Assembly: GCA_018401415.1 (NCBI GenBank)
Contig: JAGYKV010000017.1
Span: 329,268-393,267 of the forward strand
Reading direction: 5' to 3'
From: Candidatus Nanopelagicales bacterium
GTDB lineage: Bacteria; Actinomycetota; Actinomycetes; S36-B12
Length of the DNA: 64,000 nt
Shown here: positions 1 to 8,509 of the stretch, one piece after another
Layout of the letters: each line of letters starts with the position of its first letter
Position numbering within the stretch: the first letter of the stretch is position 1
Notes under the pieces: model-generated
Told to the model about the DNA's origin: nothing
Seen by the model: the letters and a program-made list of their open reading frames with translations, nothing else
The model's database searches: none
Translations under genes and position numbers: made by a program

Positions 1-23
1 GTGGAGCGGGTGATGTACGGGAT

Positions 24-67
24 CTTGCCATGTGTCCATCCTGATGGACCAAAGTGCATTTGGCAAG
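24..67. repeat. Nested inverted repeat upstream of the first aldehyde dehydrogenase gene
   Basis: Two perfect inverted repeats are nested: an outer pair CTTGCCA (24-30) / TGGCAAG (61-67) and an inner pair GTCCAT (34-39) / ATGGAC (44-49) with a CCTG loop. The element lies about 125 nt before the start codon of the dehydrogenase. It could be a regulator operator, a leader hairpin, or the terminator of a gene left of the window; no T-run follows. A -10-like CATAAT occurs at 136-141. Confidence 0.5.
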
Positions 68-191
68 TAAATCCGCAGGAAATCAATTAAAAATGTCCGG
101 AAAACGAATCAAATGTCAGTTTTTACTAATGAAATCATAATTCTGGAGGTAGGCTTCATTAGGAGATATGGCCGATCTGGGAGGAATCACG

Positions 192-1634
192 ATGACAAAA
201 GAGTTAAAAAATTTCGTTGGCGGTGAGTTCGTCTCGACCCGCGATGGAATGTCAACCGAATTAGTCAACCCGACAACGGGGGAGGTCTTTGCCACTGCTC
301 CGGTGTCAGGCCCCGCCGATATTGATCAAGCGTATGCGGTGGCAGCAAGCGCTTTTGAATCCTGGAAGAACACCACACCGTCGGAGCGCCAGCAGGCCCT
401 TTTGAAAATTGCTCAAGTTTTTGAGGATCACGCCGATGAACTTGTTGCCGTGGAGAGTGAAAATACCGGCAAACCAATTGCGGTCACCATGTCTGAGGAA
501 ATTCCACCCATGGTGGACCAAATCCGTTTCTTTGCAGGTGCAGCGCGAGTACTTGAGGGCAAAGCATCCGGGGAGTACATGCAAGGGTTCACCTCCATGA
601 TTCGCCGTGAACCCATTGGTGTGATTGGGCAGGTAACCCCGTGGAACTACCCAATGATGATGGCGGTCTGGAAGTACATACCGGCTATTGCAGCTGGAAA
701 TACTGTTGTTCTCAAGCCGAGTGATACAACTCCCGCATCTACTTTGAAGATGGCAGAACTCATTGCACAATCCGATGCCCTGCCGCCGGGGGTGCTCAAT
801 ATCGTGTGCGGGGATCGGGAGACAGGAAAGGCACTCGTTGAACACAAGACCCCACAGATGGTGTCAATCACCGGGTCAGTGCGCGCCGGTATGCAGGTAG
901 CCCAATCAGCAGCACTTGATGTGAAACGGGTGCATCTCGAATTGGGAGGGAAAGCTCCAGTTCTGGTATTTGACGACGCAGACATTGAAGCCGCTGCCGA
1001 GTGGTTGGCTGTCGCTGGATTCTTTAACGCGGGTCAAGACTGTACTGCCGCAACTCGCATGTTGGTCGCTCCTCGGATCTACGATGACTTCGTTGCGGCA
1101 ATGGCAGAGCAAGCAGTCGGAACCGCAACCACCCTCGCCGATGGGCCAACAGGGGAGGGCCTTGTGCCGCCCGTCAACAATGTCCATCACATGGATCGGG
1201 TGCTGGGGTTCTTAGAACGCGCTCCCCAACATGCTCAGGTTGTTGCTGGAGGGTCTCGTCAGGGAGACAGAGGGTTCTTCATTTCGCCAACGGTTGTTGC
1301 TGGACTACAGCAGGAAGACGAAATGATTCAGAATGAAATTTTCGGTCCAGTAATTACAATCCAAAAATTTGACGATGAAGCCCAAGCACTTTCATATGCC
1401 AATGGAGTGAATTACGGGTTGGCGTCCTCGGTGTGGACAAAGGACTTCGGTCGCGCCATGCGGATGGCAAAAGGGCTTGATTTTGGGTGCGTCTGGATTA
1501 ATACCCACATACCGCTGGTGGCAGAGATGCCCCATGGTGGCTTCAAGCATTCAGGCTATGGGAAGGATTTATCCATGTACGGATTCGAGGACTACACGCG
1601 AATCAAGCATGTCATGGCAAATATTGAGTCTTAG
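192..1634 (+). CDS. NAD-dependent aldehyde dehydrogenase, gamma-aminobutyraldehyde/betaine aldehyde type
   Basis: 480-residue ALDH superfamily enzyme predicted to oxidise an amino-aldehyde (4-aminobutyraldehyde from putrescine, or betaine aldehyde) to the acid with NAD+. Visible motifs are the Rossmann segment PWNYPMMMAVWK, LELGGKAP with the general-base Glu, the catalytic Cys in FNAGQDCTAATR, and EIFGPV near the C-terminus. The GQDCTA signature is shared with PatD-type aminobutyraldehyde dehydrogenases. The ATG at 192 is preferred because GGGAGG (179-184) sits 7 nt before it; an in-frame ATG at 168 has its AGGAGA almost touching the start. It stands alone, convergent with the pyrimidine operon. 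Family is certain; substrate is inferred from the polyamine genes nearby. Confidence 0.9.
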   Translation: MTKELKNFVGGEFVSTRDGMSTELVNPTTGEVFATAPVSGPADIDQAYAVAASAFESWKNTTPSERQQALLKIAQVFEDHADELVAVESENTGKPIAVTMSEEIPPMVDQIRFFAGAARVLEGKASGEYMQGFTSMIRREPIGVIGQVTPWNYPMMMAVWKYIPAIAAGNTVVLKPSDTTPASTLKMAELIAQSDALPPGVLNIVCGDRETGKALVEHKTPQMVSITGSVRAGMQVAQSAALDVKRVHLELGGKAPVLVFDDADIEAAAEWLAVAGFFNAGQDCTAATRMLVAPRIYDDFVAAMAEQAVGTATTLADGPTGEGLVPPVNNVHHMDRVLGFLERAPQHAQVVAGGSRQGDRGFFISPTVVAGLQQEDEMIQNEIFGPVITIQKFDDEAQALSYANGVNYGLASSVWTKDFGRAMRMAKGLDFGCVWINTHIPLVAEMPHGGFKHSGYGKDLSMYGFEDYTRIKHVMANIES

Positions 1635-1643
1635 CTCCTATGG

Positions 1644-1659
1644 GTGCATGTGTATGCAC
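1644..1659. terminator. Hairpin between two convergent genes, probable bidirectional terminator
   Basis: Perfect inverted repeat GTGCAT-GTGT-ATGCAC lies in the 46-nt gap between the stop codons of two convergent genes. There is no U-tract, as is common for actinobacterial terminators. Role inferred from position and symmetry. Confidence 0.5.
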
Positions 1660-1680
1660 GCGGAAGATCACATGTAATGG

Positions 1681-2700
1681 TTATTCCTTCGCCAGCACAA
1701 CATCGGCAATCGACGGAATAATGCGCTCACCATATTCAGAGAGAGTGTGGTCCTTATCATCGTGCTGTAAATACAGGGCAAACTGATTAACGCCGAGCGT
1801 CTTGAGTTCTTCCAAGCGGCGCACGTGTTCTTCGGGAGGCCCAATAATGCAGAACCGATCAATAACGTCATCCGGAACGAAATCTGTGTGGGTATTTCCT
1901 GCTTGACCGTGCTGGTTGTAGTCATACCCTTGACGGTTCTTGATGTATTCGGTGAGGGCTGGGGGGACAGCCCCGCCATTGTCCCCGTAACGTTCAACGA
2001 TATCTGCCACGTGATTACCCACCATGCCGCCAAACCACCTGAGTTGATCTCGAGCGTGTGGGATGTCGGTGGTGACGTATGCAGGAGCAGCAACGCAGAT
2101 GTAAATCGACTCGGGGTCCCGGCCGGCAGCTGCCGCTGCGTCTTTCACAGCCTTGATGGTCCATTCAGCGATAGAAGGATCAGCGAGTTGCAAGATAAAG
2201 CCGTCACCGACCTCGCCTGTAACAGCGAGAACCTTCGGACCATATGCCGCAACCATGACGGCGGTGCGACTATCTTGTGCCCAAGGCAACCGGATGGTAT
2301 TGCCCTTGTACTCAACCGATTGTCCGTTCACGAGACCCTTCAGTTCGATTACTGATTGGCGCAATTCAGCAACTGAAACTGGCTTTCCATTTGTTACGCG
2401 AACCGCGGAGTCCCCGCGCCCAATACCGATCACGGTTCTGTTTCCGTACATTTCATTGAGTGTCGCAAATACGGATGCGGTCACCGTGATGTCTCGCGTA
2501 GCAGGGTTCGTCACCATGGGACCTACTTTGACTTTCCTTGTTTCATCAAGAATCTTGCTGTAGATGACGTACGGCTCTTCCCACAGAATATGTGAGTCAA
2601 ATGTCCAGACGTAGGTAAAACCATATGTCTCTGCTCGTCGTGCCAGATCAATTACTCGGGCAGCGGGTGGCGTGCACTGAAGTACGACTCCAAAATCCAT
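1681..2700 (-). CDS. LLM-class flavin- or F420-dependent oxidoreductase in the pyrimidine operon
   Basis: 339-residue TIM-barrel protein of the bacterial luciferase-like family. It begins with MDFGVVLQCTPPAARVIDLA, has the early strand TYVWTFDSHI, the conserved GIGRGDSA segment and a central GDGFILQLADP. It resembles the F420-dependent subfamily (CPS_4043-like) that I recall as accompanying hydantoinase/dihydropyrimidinase genes, but cofactor and substrate cannot be read from sequence. It is the last gene of a four-gene minus-strand operon, 54 nt after the mmsA-like gene, with an AGAAGGGA ribosome-binding site before ATG. Context suggests oxidation or reduction of a pyrimidine or hydantoin compound; RutA, the uracil monooxygenase, is a distant LLM relative. 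Confidence 0.8.
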   Translation of the reverse strand: MDFGVVLQCTPPAARVIDLARRAETYGFTYVWTFDSHILWEEPYVIYSKILDETRKVKVGPMVTNPATRDITVTASVFATLNEMYGNRTVIGIGRGDSAVRVTNGKPVSVAELRQSVIELKGLVNGQSVEYKGNTIRLPWAQDSRTAVMVAAYGPKVLAVTGEVGDGFILQLADPSIAEWTIKAVKDAAAAAGRDPESIYICVAAPAYVTTDIPHARDQLRWFGGMVGNHVADIVERYGDNGGAVPPALTEYIKNRQGYDYNQHGQAGNTHTDFVPDDVIDRFCIIGPPEEHVRRLEELKTLGVNQFALYLQHDDKDHTLSEYGERIIPSIADVVLAKE

Positions 2701-2754
2701 GATGTGTATCCCTTCTCGGTGAAATGACGGATTGGGCTATTGGGTGTGTGTCTG

Positions 2755-4242
2755 TTACCGCGTGAGTGGGAAGCCTAGGTCCACCGATGACGTGGATGGA
2801 TCCGGCCACCGCGCGGTGATCGTCTTTGTGTGGGTATAAAAGTCGATTCCTGCAGGTCCATACATGGCGATATCTCCAAAAAGTGATGCTTTCCAACCAC
2901 CGAAGCTGTAATAGCCCACAGGTACCGGAATTGGAACATTGATCCCCACCATTCCGACCTGAATGTCGAATTGGAACTGTCGGGCGGCGCCGCCGTCGCG
3001 AGTGAAAATTGCCGTCCCGTTTCCATATTGATGCTTGTTCACCATTTCTACTGCATCTTCATAGGTATCTACGCGCGTCACGCTCAGCACGGGTCCAAAG
3101 ATTTCGTCGTCATAAACCTTCATTCCAGGTGCAACATTGTCGATCAAAGTGGGGGCAAGGAAAAATCCCTCGACTGGAAGATTATTGTCTCGTCCGTCGA
3201 CAACAACCGTGGCGCCTTCCGCTGCCGCTCCAGAAATATATGAAGCAACTTTGTCTCGGTGTTCACGGGTAATTAATGGACCCATTTCGGCATTGGGGTC
3301 TGTTCCTGGACCCGTGATGAGTTTGGGCAGACGCACCTTGATGGCGTCGATCAGTTTGTCACCGACGTCACCGACTGCGACAACAACAGAGATAGCCATG
3401 CAGCGCTCACCTGCAGAACCAAATCCCGCGCTCACCGCTGCATCTGCAGCCATATTGATGTCGGCATCAGGCAAAACCACCATGTGATTTTTGGCTCCGC
3501 CAAGTGCCTGCACTCGCTTACCGTTGGCCGTTCCAGTGGAATAAATGTATTTCGCAATCGGCGTGGATCCAACAAAGCTGATGGCAGCGACATCGGGGTG
3601 GGTGAGCAGGCCATCGACTGCGATTTTATCTCCCTGAAGAACGGTGAAGACTCCATCGGGCAGTCCGGCTTCTTGCAGTAGTTCGCCCATGTAAAGCGCA
3701 ACCGAAGGATCTTTCTCACTTGGTTTCAAAATAAAAGCATTACCGGTGGCGATCGCATTAGCAAACATCCACATGGGGACCATGGCAGGGAAATTGAATG
3801 GGGTAATACCCGCTACCACACCCAAGGGTTGACGAATCGAGTAGACATCTACTCCGGTGGAAACCTGCTCGCTGTAGCCACCTTTGAGCAGCGATGGAAT
3901 ACTGCATGCGAATTCAATATTTTCAATTCCGCGCGCCAATTCACCGGCGGCATCGCTGGGCACTTTACCGTGTTCAATGGACACCAAATTGGCAATACGA
4001 TCCCGATTTTGTACCACTAATTCGCGGAAACGGAACATGATCTCGGCTCTTTTAGAAATCGATGTTGCACGCCACATCTGTGAGACAGCCTTAGCGGATG
4101 CAACGGCAAATTCAACTTCTTGGGCGCTGGCGAGACCAACCTGTGCCTGTTGTTCACCGGTTGCAGGGTTAAAAACTGGGGCGTAATTACCTGATTTCGA
4201 GGGATGAAGTTTTCCGTTAATCCAATGGTCAATATTGCGCAT
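2755..4242 (-). CDS. mmsA: Methylmalonate-semialdehyde/malonate-semialdehyde dehydrogenase (CoA-acylating)
   Basis: 495-residue ALDH of the MmsA type, which converts (methyl)malonate semialdehyde to acetyl-CoA or propionyl-CoA plus CO2. The start IDHWINGK is typical of the family. The catalytic Cys is in GSAGERCMAISV, and PFNFPAMVPMWM and EIFGPVLSV are present. A good GGAGA lies 6 nt before ATG. Between the dihydropyrimidinase gene (66 nt upstream) and the LLM oxidoreductase gene, its likely job is to remove malonate semialdehyde formed from beta-alanine, the end product of reductive pyrimidine breakdown. The transaminase required for that step could be the GabT-like enzyme at 16449-17801. 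Confidence 0.92.
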   Translation of the reverse strand: MRNIDHWINGKLHPSKSGNYAPVFNPATGEQQAQVGLASAQEVEFAVASAKAVSQMWRATSISKRAEIMFRFRELVVQNRDRIANLVSIEHGKVPSDAAGELARGIENIEFACSIPSLLKGGYSEQVSTGVDVYSIRQPLGVVAGITPFNFPAMVPMWMFANAIATGNAFILKPSEKDPSVALYMGELLQEAGLPDGVFTVLQGDKIAVDGLLTHPDVAAISFVGSTPIAKYIYSTGTANGKRVQALGGAKNHMVVLPDADINMAADAAVSAGFGSAGERCMAISVVVAVGDVGDKLIDAIKVRLPKLITGPGTDPNAEMGPLITREHRDKVASYISGAAAEGATVVVDGRDNNLPVEGFFLAPTLIDNVAPGMKVYDDEIFGPVLSVTRVDTYEDAVEMVNKHQYGNGTAIFTRDGGAARQFQFDIQVGMVGINVPIPVPVGYYSFGGWKASLFGDIAMYGPAGIDFYTHTKTITARWPDPSTSSVDLGFPLTR

Positions 4243-4308
4243 TCTGTCTCCAGATTTAGTCGGTTGGTGATGAGTGGGTATTTGTGTTTCTTGTATGGAG
4301 CGATGCTG

Positions 4309-5727
4309 CTATATCAAGTATTGGGAAAGTCCTCGTTTGAGATACTTACCGTGACCCTTGGTGCCGAAATACTCGTTGTTATCTACAACTATTTTCCCTC
4401 GCGAAATTACCGTATCCACGTGGCCATCAATCACTGTGCCCTCCCAGGCTGAGTGATCCATGTTCATGTGATGGGTCTTTCCAAGCCCAATTTCGGTGCG
4501 TCCTGCGGGATTGTAAATCACGATATCGGCATCTGATCCGGGGGCAAGCGCACCCTTCTGAGGGTAGAGTCCGAACATTCGTGCTGGCGTTGTGGAGCAC
4601 AGTTCGACCCACCTTTCGAGTGTGATTTGACCCTCGACTACTCCCTGGTAAATGAGATCCATCCGATGCTCGACCGTCCCAATACCATTCGGGATTTTTG
4701 AGAAATCGCCAATCCCAAGTTCCTTTTGTTCCTTAAAGCAAAATGGGCAGTGATCGGTACTCACGATGGACAGGTCATTGGTACGCAGGTAACGCCACAG
4801 TTCTTCGTGGTGTCCCTCTTCTTTTGATCGAAGGGGCGTTGAACACACCCATTTGGCGCCTTCAAAGCCAGGCTGAGAAAGGTGATCCTCCAGTGACAGA
4901 TAGAGGTATTGGGGACATGTCTCCCCGAATACGTTCAGGCCCTGGTCGCGCGCTACTTGGAGAACATTCACCGCCTGCTTAGCCGACATATGAACAATGT
5001 AGAGCGGCGCTCCCGTCATGCGAGCCAACATTATTGCCCGGTGAACGGCTTCGGCCTCGGTCTCCCATGGGCGTGTAAGCGCGTGATATTTAGGATCAGT
5101 TTTACCTTCGGCGAGCGCTTGCGAAACGAGTACATCAATGGCAATCCCATTTTCGGCGTGCATCATGATCATGGATCCATTACCTGCAGCAGTTTGCATG
5201 GCCCGAAGAATTTGGCCGTCGTCACTATAGAAGACACCGGGGTATGCCATGAATAATTTAAAACTGGTTACTCCCTCATCGATCAGTTCATCCATGGCTT
5301 TGAGAGAGTCATGGTCTACCCCGCCGATTATTTGGTGAAATCCGTAGTCAATGTGACAGTTTCCGCCGGCTTTTGTGTGCCACGATGCAAGACCATCCTG
5401 CACGCGTTCGCCGAATTTTTGCACTGCGAAGTCGATAATGGTTGTTGTGCCACCCCACGCGGCTGCTCTGGTTCCCGTCTCAAAGGTATCGGAGGCAAAA
5501 GTTCCGCCAAAAGGTAATTCCATGTGCGTGTGTGAATCCACGCCACCGGGAATAACGTATTTACCCGCTGCGTCAAATATTCGATCAACGGTTGATTCCA
5601 ACTGAGCTCCCAAAGTTGTATCCCCGGGGGTGAGAACAGCCGCGATGGTTTCGCCATCGACCAGAACATCGGCGTGAGATGTCCCCAGTGGGGAAACCAG
5701 TAGCCCGTTTCTAATAAGTATTTTCAC
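4309..5727 (-). CDS. hydA: Dihydropyrimidinase / D-hydantoinase
   Basis: 472-residue cyclic amidohydrolase that opens dihydrouracil or dihydrothymine (or 5-substituted hydantoins) to the N-carbamoyl beta-amino acid. Metal-binding motifs are in order: GGVDSHTHMELPFGG, SFKLFMAYPG (the Lys expected to be carboxylated and bridge the two zincs), MHAENG, VHMSAKQAV and STDHCPF. The GTG start is supported by GAGGAG 5 nt upstream. It lies 32 nt after the beta-ureidopropionase gene, so substrate and product enzymes are co-transcribed. Length matches the family. Whether the physiological substrate is a pyrimidine or a hydantoin cannot be decided here; the mmsA neighbour favours pyrimidines. Confidence 0.93.
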   Translation of the reverse strand: MKILIRNGLLVSPLGTSHADVLVDGETIAAVLTPGDTTLGAQLESTVDRIFDAAGKYVIPGGVDSHTHMELPFGGTFASDTFETGTRAAAWGGTTTIIDFAVQKFGERVQDGLASWHTKAGGNCHIDYGFHQIIGGVDHDSLKAMDELIDEGVTSFKLFMAYPGVFYSDDGQILRAMQTAAGNGSMIMMHAENGIAIDVLVSQALAEGKTDPKYHALTRPWETEAEAVHRAIMLARMTGAPLYIVHMSAKQAVNVLQVARDQGLNVFGETCPQYLYLSLEDHLSQPGFEGAKWVCSTPLRSKEEGHHEELWRYLRTNDLSIVSTDHCPFCFKEQKELGIGDFSKIPNGIGTVEHRMDLIYQGVVEGQITLERWVELCSTTPARMFGLYPQKGALAPGSDADIVIYNPAGRTEIGLGKTHHMNMDHSAWEGTVIDGHVDTVISRGKIVVDNNEYFGTKGHGKYLKRGLSQYLI

Positions 5728-5759
5728 GGCTTCTCCTCGTTGAGTTCGAAGTTGGCTTT

Positions 5760-6596
5760 TTAAGGTCGCACGAGGTCATCGTAAGCGTCTGGACGACGGT
5801 CACGGTAAAACTGCCAGCGAGTGCGCACGGTATTGATGAGATCGAGATCTAGATCTCGAACAATAAGCTCGGATTTATAGGGGTCGCCCTTGTCACCAAC
5901 ATAACTGCCTTCGGGATCGACAAAATAAGACTGACCGTAGAAGTCATCGTCACCGAGGTCTTCAATTCCCACGCGATTGATCGCACCAATAAAGTACTCA
6001 TTCGCTACGGCCGCCGCGGGTTGTTCAATACCCCACAGGTACTGGGATAGGCCCCGGGACGTGGCCGATGGGTTGAACACGATTTGGGCTCCATTGAGTC
6101 CTAAAGCTCGCCATCCTTCAGGGAAGTGGCGGTCATAACAGATGTAGACACCGATCTTTCCCACCGCTGTGTCAAAAACCGGGTAGCCGCCATTACCGGG
6201 GCGGAAGTAGAACTTCTCCCAAAACCCCTTGACGTGGGGGATGTGCTGCTTGCGGTATTTGCCCAAGTAACTTCCATCAGCATCAATGACGGCGGCTGTG
6301 TTATAGAGGAATCCGGGACCTGCATCTTCATACATTGGCAGAATCATGACCATTTGTAGTTCCCGTGCGAGCGTTTGAAAACGTTCCGTGATGGGACCAG
6401 GAATGGCCTCTGCGTAATCATAAAAGGCTGCATCCTGTACCTGACAGAAATAAGGCCCATAAAACAACTCCTGGAAACATATGACTTTGGCGCCCTGTTC
6501 GGCCGCTGCGCGGGCATAATCCACGTGTTTCTCGATCATGCTGTCCTTGTCCCCGGTCCAATCCGTCTGGACTAGGGCTGCGCGAACAATCGACAT
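5760..6596 (-). CDS. Beta-ureidopropionase (N-carbamoyl-beta-alanine amidohydrolase), nitrilase superfamily
   Basis: 278-residue carbon-nitrogen hydrolase. The Glu-Lys-Cys triad is visible in ICFQELFYG, YRKQHIPHVKGFWEK and IGVYICYDRHFPEGWR. The GFWEKFYFRPGNGGYPVF stretch is characteristic of beta-ureidopropionases and N-carbamoylputrescine amidases. It would hydrolyse N-carbamoyl-beta-alanine to beta-alanine, CO2 and ammonia. The ATG giving MSIVRAALVQ is chosen because AGGAGG lies just upstream; an in-frame start further out adds a non-conserved extension. It is the first gene of the minus-strand operon. Because polyamine genes lie next door, N-carbamoylputrescine is a reasonable alternative substrate. 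Confidence 0.9.
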   Translation of the reverse strand: MSIVRAALVQTDWTGDKDSMIEKHVDYARAAAEQGAKVICFQELFYGPYFCQVQDAAFYDYAEAIPGPITERFQTLARELQMVMILPMYEDAGPGFLYNTAAVIDADGSYLGKYRKQHIPHVKGFWEKFYFRPGNGGYPVFDTAVGKIGVYICYDRHFPEGWRALGLNGAQIVFNPSATSRGLSQYLWGIEQPAAAVANEYFIGAINRVGIEDLGDDDFYGQSYFVDPEGSYVGDKGDPYKSELIVRDLDLDLINTVRTRWQFYRDRRPDAYDDLVRP

Positions 6597-6848
6597 GTAT
6601 GCCTCCTGGATAATTGTGATATTTCTTAGGCTAGACATAAATATATGCATTAGATAGTCCTTTGACATATTTGCATCGGGTTCAAGGGGAAGGCACAATC
6701 TCCCGATATTCGCGTCACAACCTATTCCTCACTCTGTGATCCCGATAAAATCCGACAACTGGCCCGCATTGTCGCTCAGGCTGTAGATCGATCCGAACGA
6801 ACCCAAGGCATCCGCTGACTCCGTGCACATTACTGAAAGAATGCGAGC
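6597..6848. other. Divergent intergenic region between the pyrimidine operon and the polyamine cluster
   Basis: 252 nt separate the first genes of two divergent operons, so both promoters should lie here. The left part is A+T-rich (around 6630-6670), consistent with promoter sequence for the minus-strand operon. From about 6666 to 6822 one plus-strand frame is open and protein-like but has no ATG, GTG or TTG start, so I do not call it a gene. No riboswitch-like or terminator structure was recognised. Confidence 0.5.
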
Positions 6849-8375
6849 ATGACGGTAGATAATCAGAGCGCCCAGGTGAGTGGTTCATTGGTGAACGGAT
6901 CATTGATCAACGGCTCATCATTTGCAGGCAATGGCGAAGAGTGGAAAGTCATCAATCCCGCCGATTCGAGCGTGGTGGCCACACTTAAATTGGCAACACC
7001 CGCCGATGTTTCATATGCGGTTGACTCGGCACGCCTAGCTTTTGCTGGTTGGTCACGAACGGTTCCTGCTGAGCGAAGTGCCTTACTCCATGCTTTGGCC
7101 ACGAGACTTGAAGAGCGAGCCGAGGAGTACGTAAAGGTCGAATCCGCGCAAACTGGCAAGCCGTACCGTCTTTGCCGTGAGTTCGACATCCCGGGATCAA
7201 TTGACAACGTCCGTTACTTTGCTGGACTGTGCCGCAACCTGGAAGGTAAAGCGTCGACCGAATGGGTAGCCAATCTGAACTCCTCTGTGCGTCGTGAACC
7301 ATTGGGTGTGGTCGGATCAATCGCCCCGTGGAACTATCCGTTCCAAATGGCCATGTGGAAGATTCTTCCTGCTGTCGCAGCAGGAAACACGATTGTGCTC
7401 AAACCCGCCGAACTCACACCTCTGACCGCCCTGATGCTCGCCCAAGATTGCACCGAAGTCGGTTTCCCAGATGGAGTTGTCAATGTGGTCACCGGATCGG
7501 GTCCAGTGGCTGGAGAAGCACTTGTTTCTCATCCGGATGTTGCCATGGTCTCTTTCACCGGGTCAACCAAGGTTGGTCGAAGGGTCATGGAGTTAGCGAC
7601 CATGGGAATAAAAAGAGTGCACTTGGAGCTCGGTGGGAAGGCGCCATTTGTGGTTTTCGCCGATGCTGATCTTCAAGCAGCAGCCCACGGAGCCGTGGCC
7701 GGGACCCTTATCAATAGCGGGCAGGATTGCACCGCAGCCACCCGGGCCTATGTACACGAGTCATTATTTGATGCATTCGTCACGATGGTGAGTGAACTTT
7801 TCGAGGAAATATCCGTGGGTGACCCGCGCCTAGAGTCAACGGATATTGGACCTCTGGTGTCCATGGCACAACGAGACCGGGTCCATGGCTTTGTTGAGCG
7901 AGCCAGGTCATTGGGAGCCGTTGTTCATGTGGGTGGGGAGCTAATCGGCGATCCGAGCGGCGCTTTTTACCCCCCCACGCTGGTCACGGGCGCAGGCCAG
8001 GATTCAGAGATTGTTCAAGAAGAGATTTTCGGTCCCGTGCTGGTGGTTCTGCCGTTTGGATCGGTAGAAGAGGGTTTGGCGCTGGCCAATGACACCCCTT
8101 ATGGATTGGCCGCGTCGGCGTGGACTCGGTCCGTCCTGATATCTGAGCGAGCCCAGCGCGAAATTAATGCGGGCACCGTCTGGATCAACGACCACATTCC
8201 GATCATGAGCGAGATGCCGCATGGGGGATTCGCAGGTTCGGGTTTCGGAAAGGACATGTCGACCTACTCCCTGGAGGAGTACACCCGGCTCAAGCACGTG
8301 GCTGTTGACATTACGGGGGACATTAAGAAGGAATGGCATCGCACCATTTTCCGGGATAGGCATGCGGCCCCCTAA
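6849..8375 (+). CDS. NAD-dependent aldehyde dehydrogenase, gamma-aminobutyraldehyde type (second copy)
   Basis: 508-residue ALDH paralogous to the enzyme at 192-1634. It has PWNYPFQMAMWKILPAVAAG, LELGGKAPFVVF, the catalytic Cys in SGQDCTAATRAY and EIFGPVLVV. It carries about 15 extra N-terminal residues rich in Ser, Asn and Gly and a basic C-terminal tail ending RDRHAAP. No strong ribosome-binding site precedes the ATG, only a GAAAGA, so a slightly later start is possible. It heads the plus-strand cluster that continues with the polyamine importer, which makes 4-aminobutyraldehyde (putrescine oxidation product) the most likely substrate. Betaine aldehyde is the main alternative. Confidence 0.9.
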   Translation: MTVDNQSAQVSGSLVNGSLINGSSFAGNGEEWKVINPADSSVVATLKLATPADVSYAVDSARLAFAGWSRTVPAERSALLHALATRLEERAEEYVKVESAQTGKPYRLCREFDIPGSIDNVRYFAGLCRNLEGKASTEWVANLNSSVRREPLGVVGSIAPWNYPFQMAMWKILPAVAAGNTIVLKPAELTPLTALMLAQDCTEVGFPDGVVNVVTGSGPVAGEALVSHPDVAMVSFTGSTKVGRRVMELATMGIKRVHLELGGKAPFVVFADADLQAAAHGAVAGTLINSGQDCTAATRAYVHESLFDAFVTMVSELFEEISVGDPRLESTDIGPLVSMAQRDRVHGFVERARSLGAVVHVGGELIGDPSGAFYPPTLVTGAGQDSEIVQEEIFGPVLVVLPFGSVEEGLALANDTPYGLAASAWTRSVLISERAQREINAGTVWINDHIPIMSEMPHGGFAGSGFGKDMSTYSLEEYTRLKHVAVDITGDIKKEWHRTIFRDRHAAP

Positions 8376-8509
8376 CCGTCCTGACACAAAGATGTTACAA
8401 ATTTCTGGACAATATATGTAGGAGGAATCGTATTTACCGACTAACGTTGGCTTTACTATCTAGTGAAGAGAATGTACGAATCACAACCAATCGAAGGAGC
8501 AGACAGGTC

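Noticed and set aside
306-845. 179-codon minus-strand open frame inside the first aldehyde dehydrogenase gene
   Set aside because: Antisense shadow with no family resemblance, while the plus strand encodes conserved ALDH motifs.
1825-2355. 176-codon plus-strand open frame opposite the LLM oxidoreductase gene
   Set aside because: The minus strand encodes a full-length conserved protein with a good ribosome-binding site; the plus frame has no motif.
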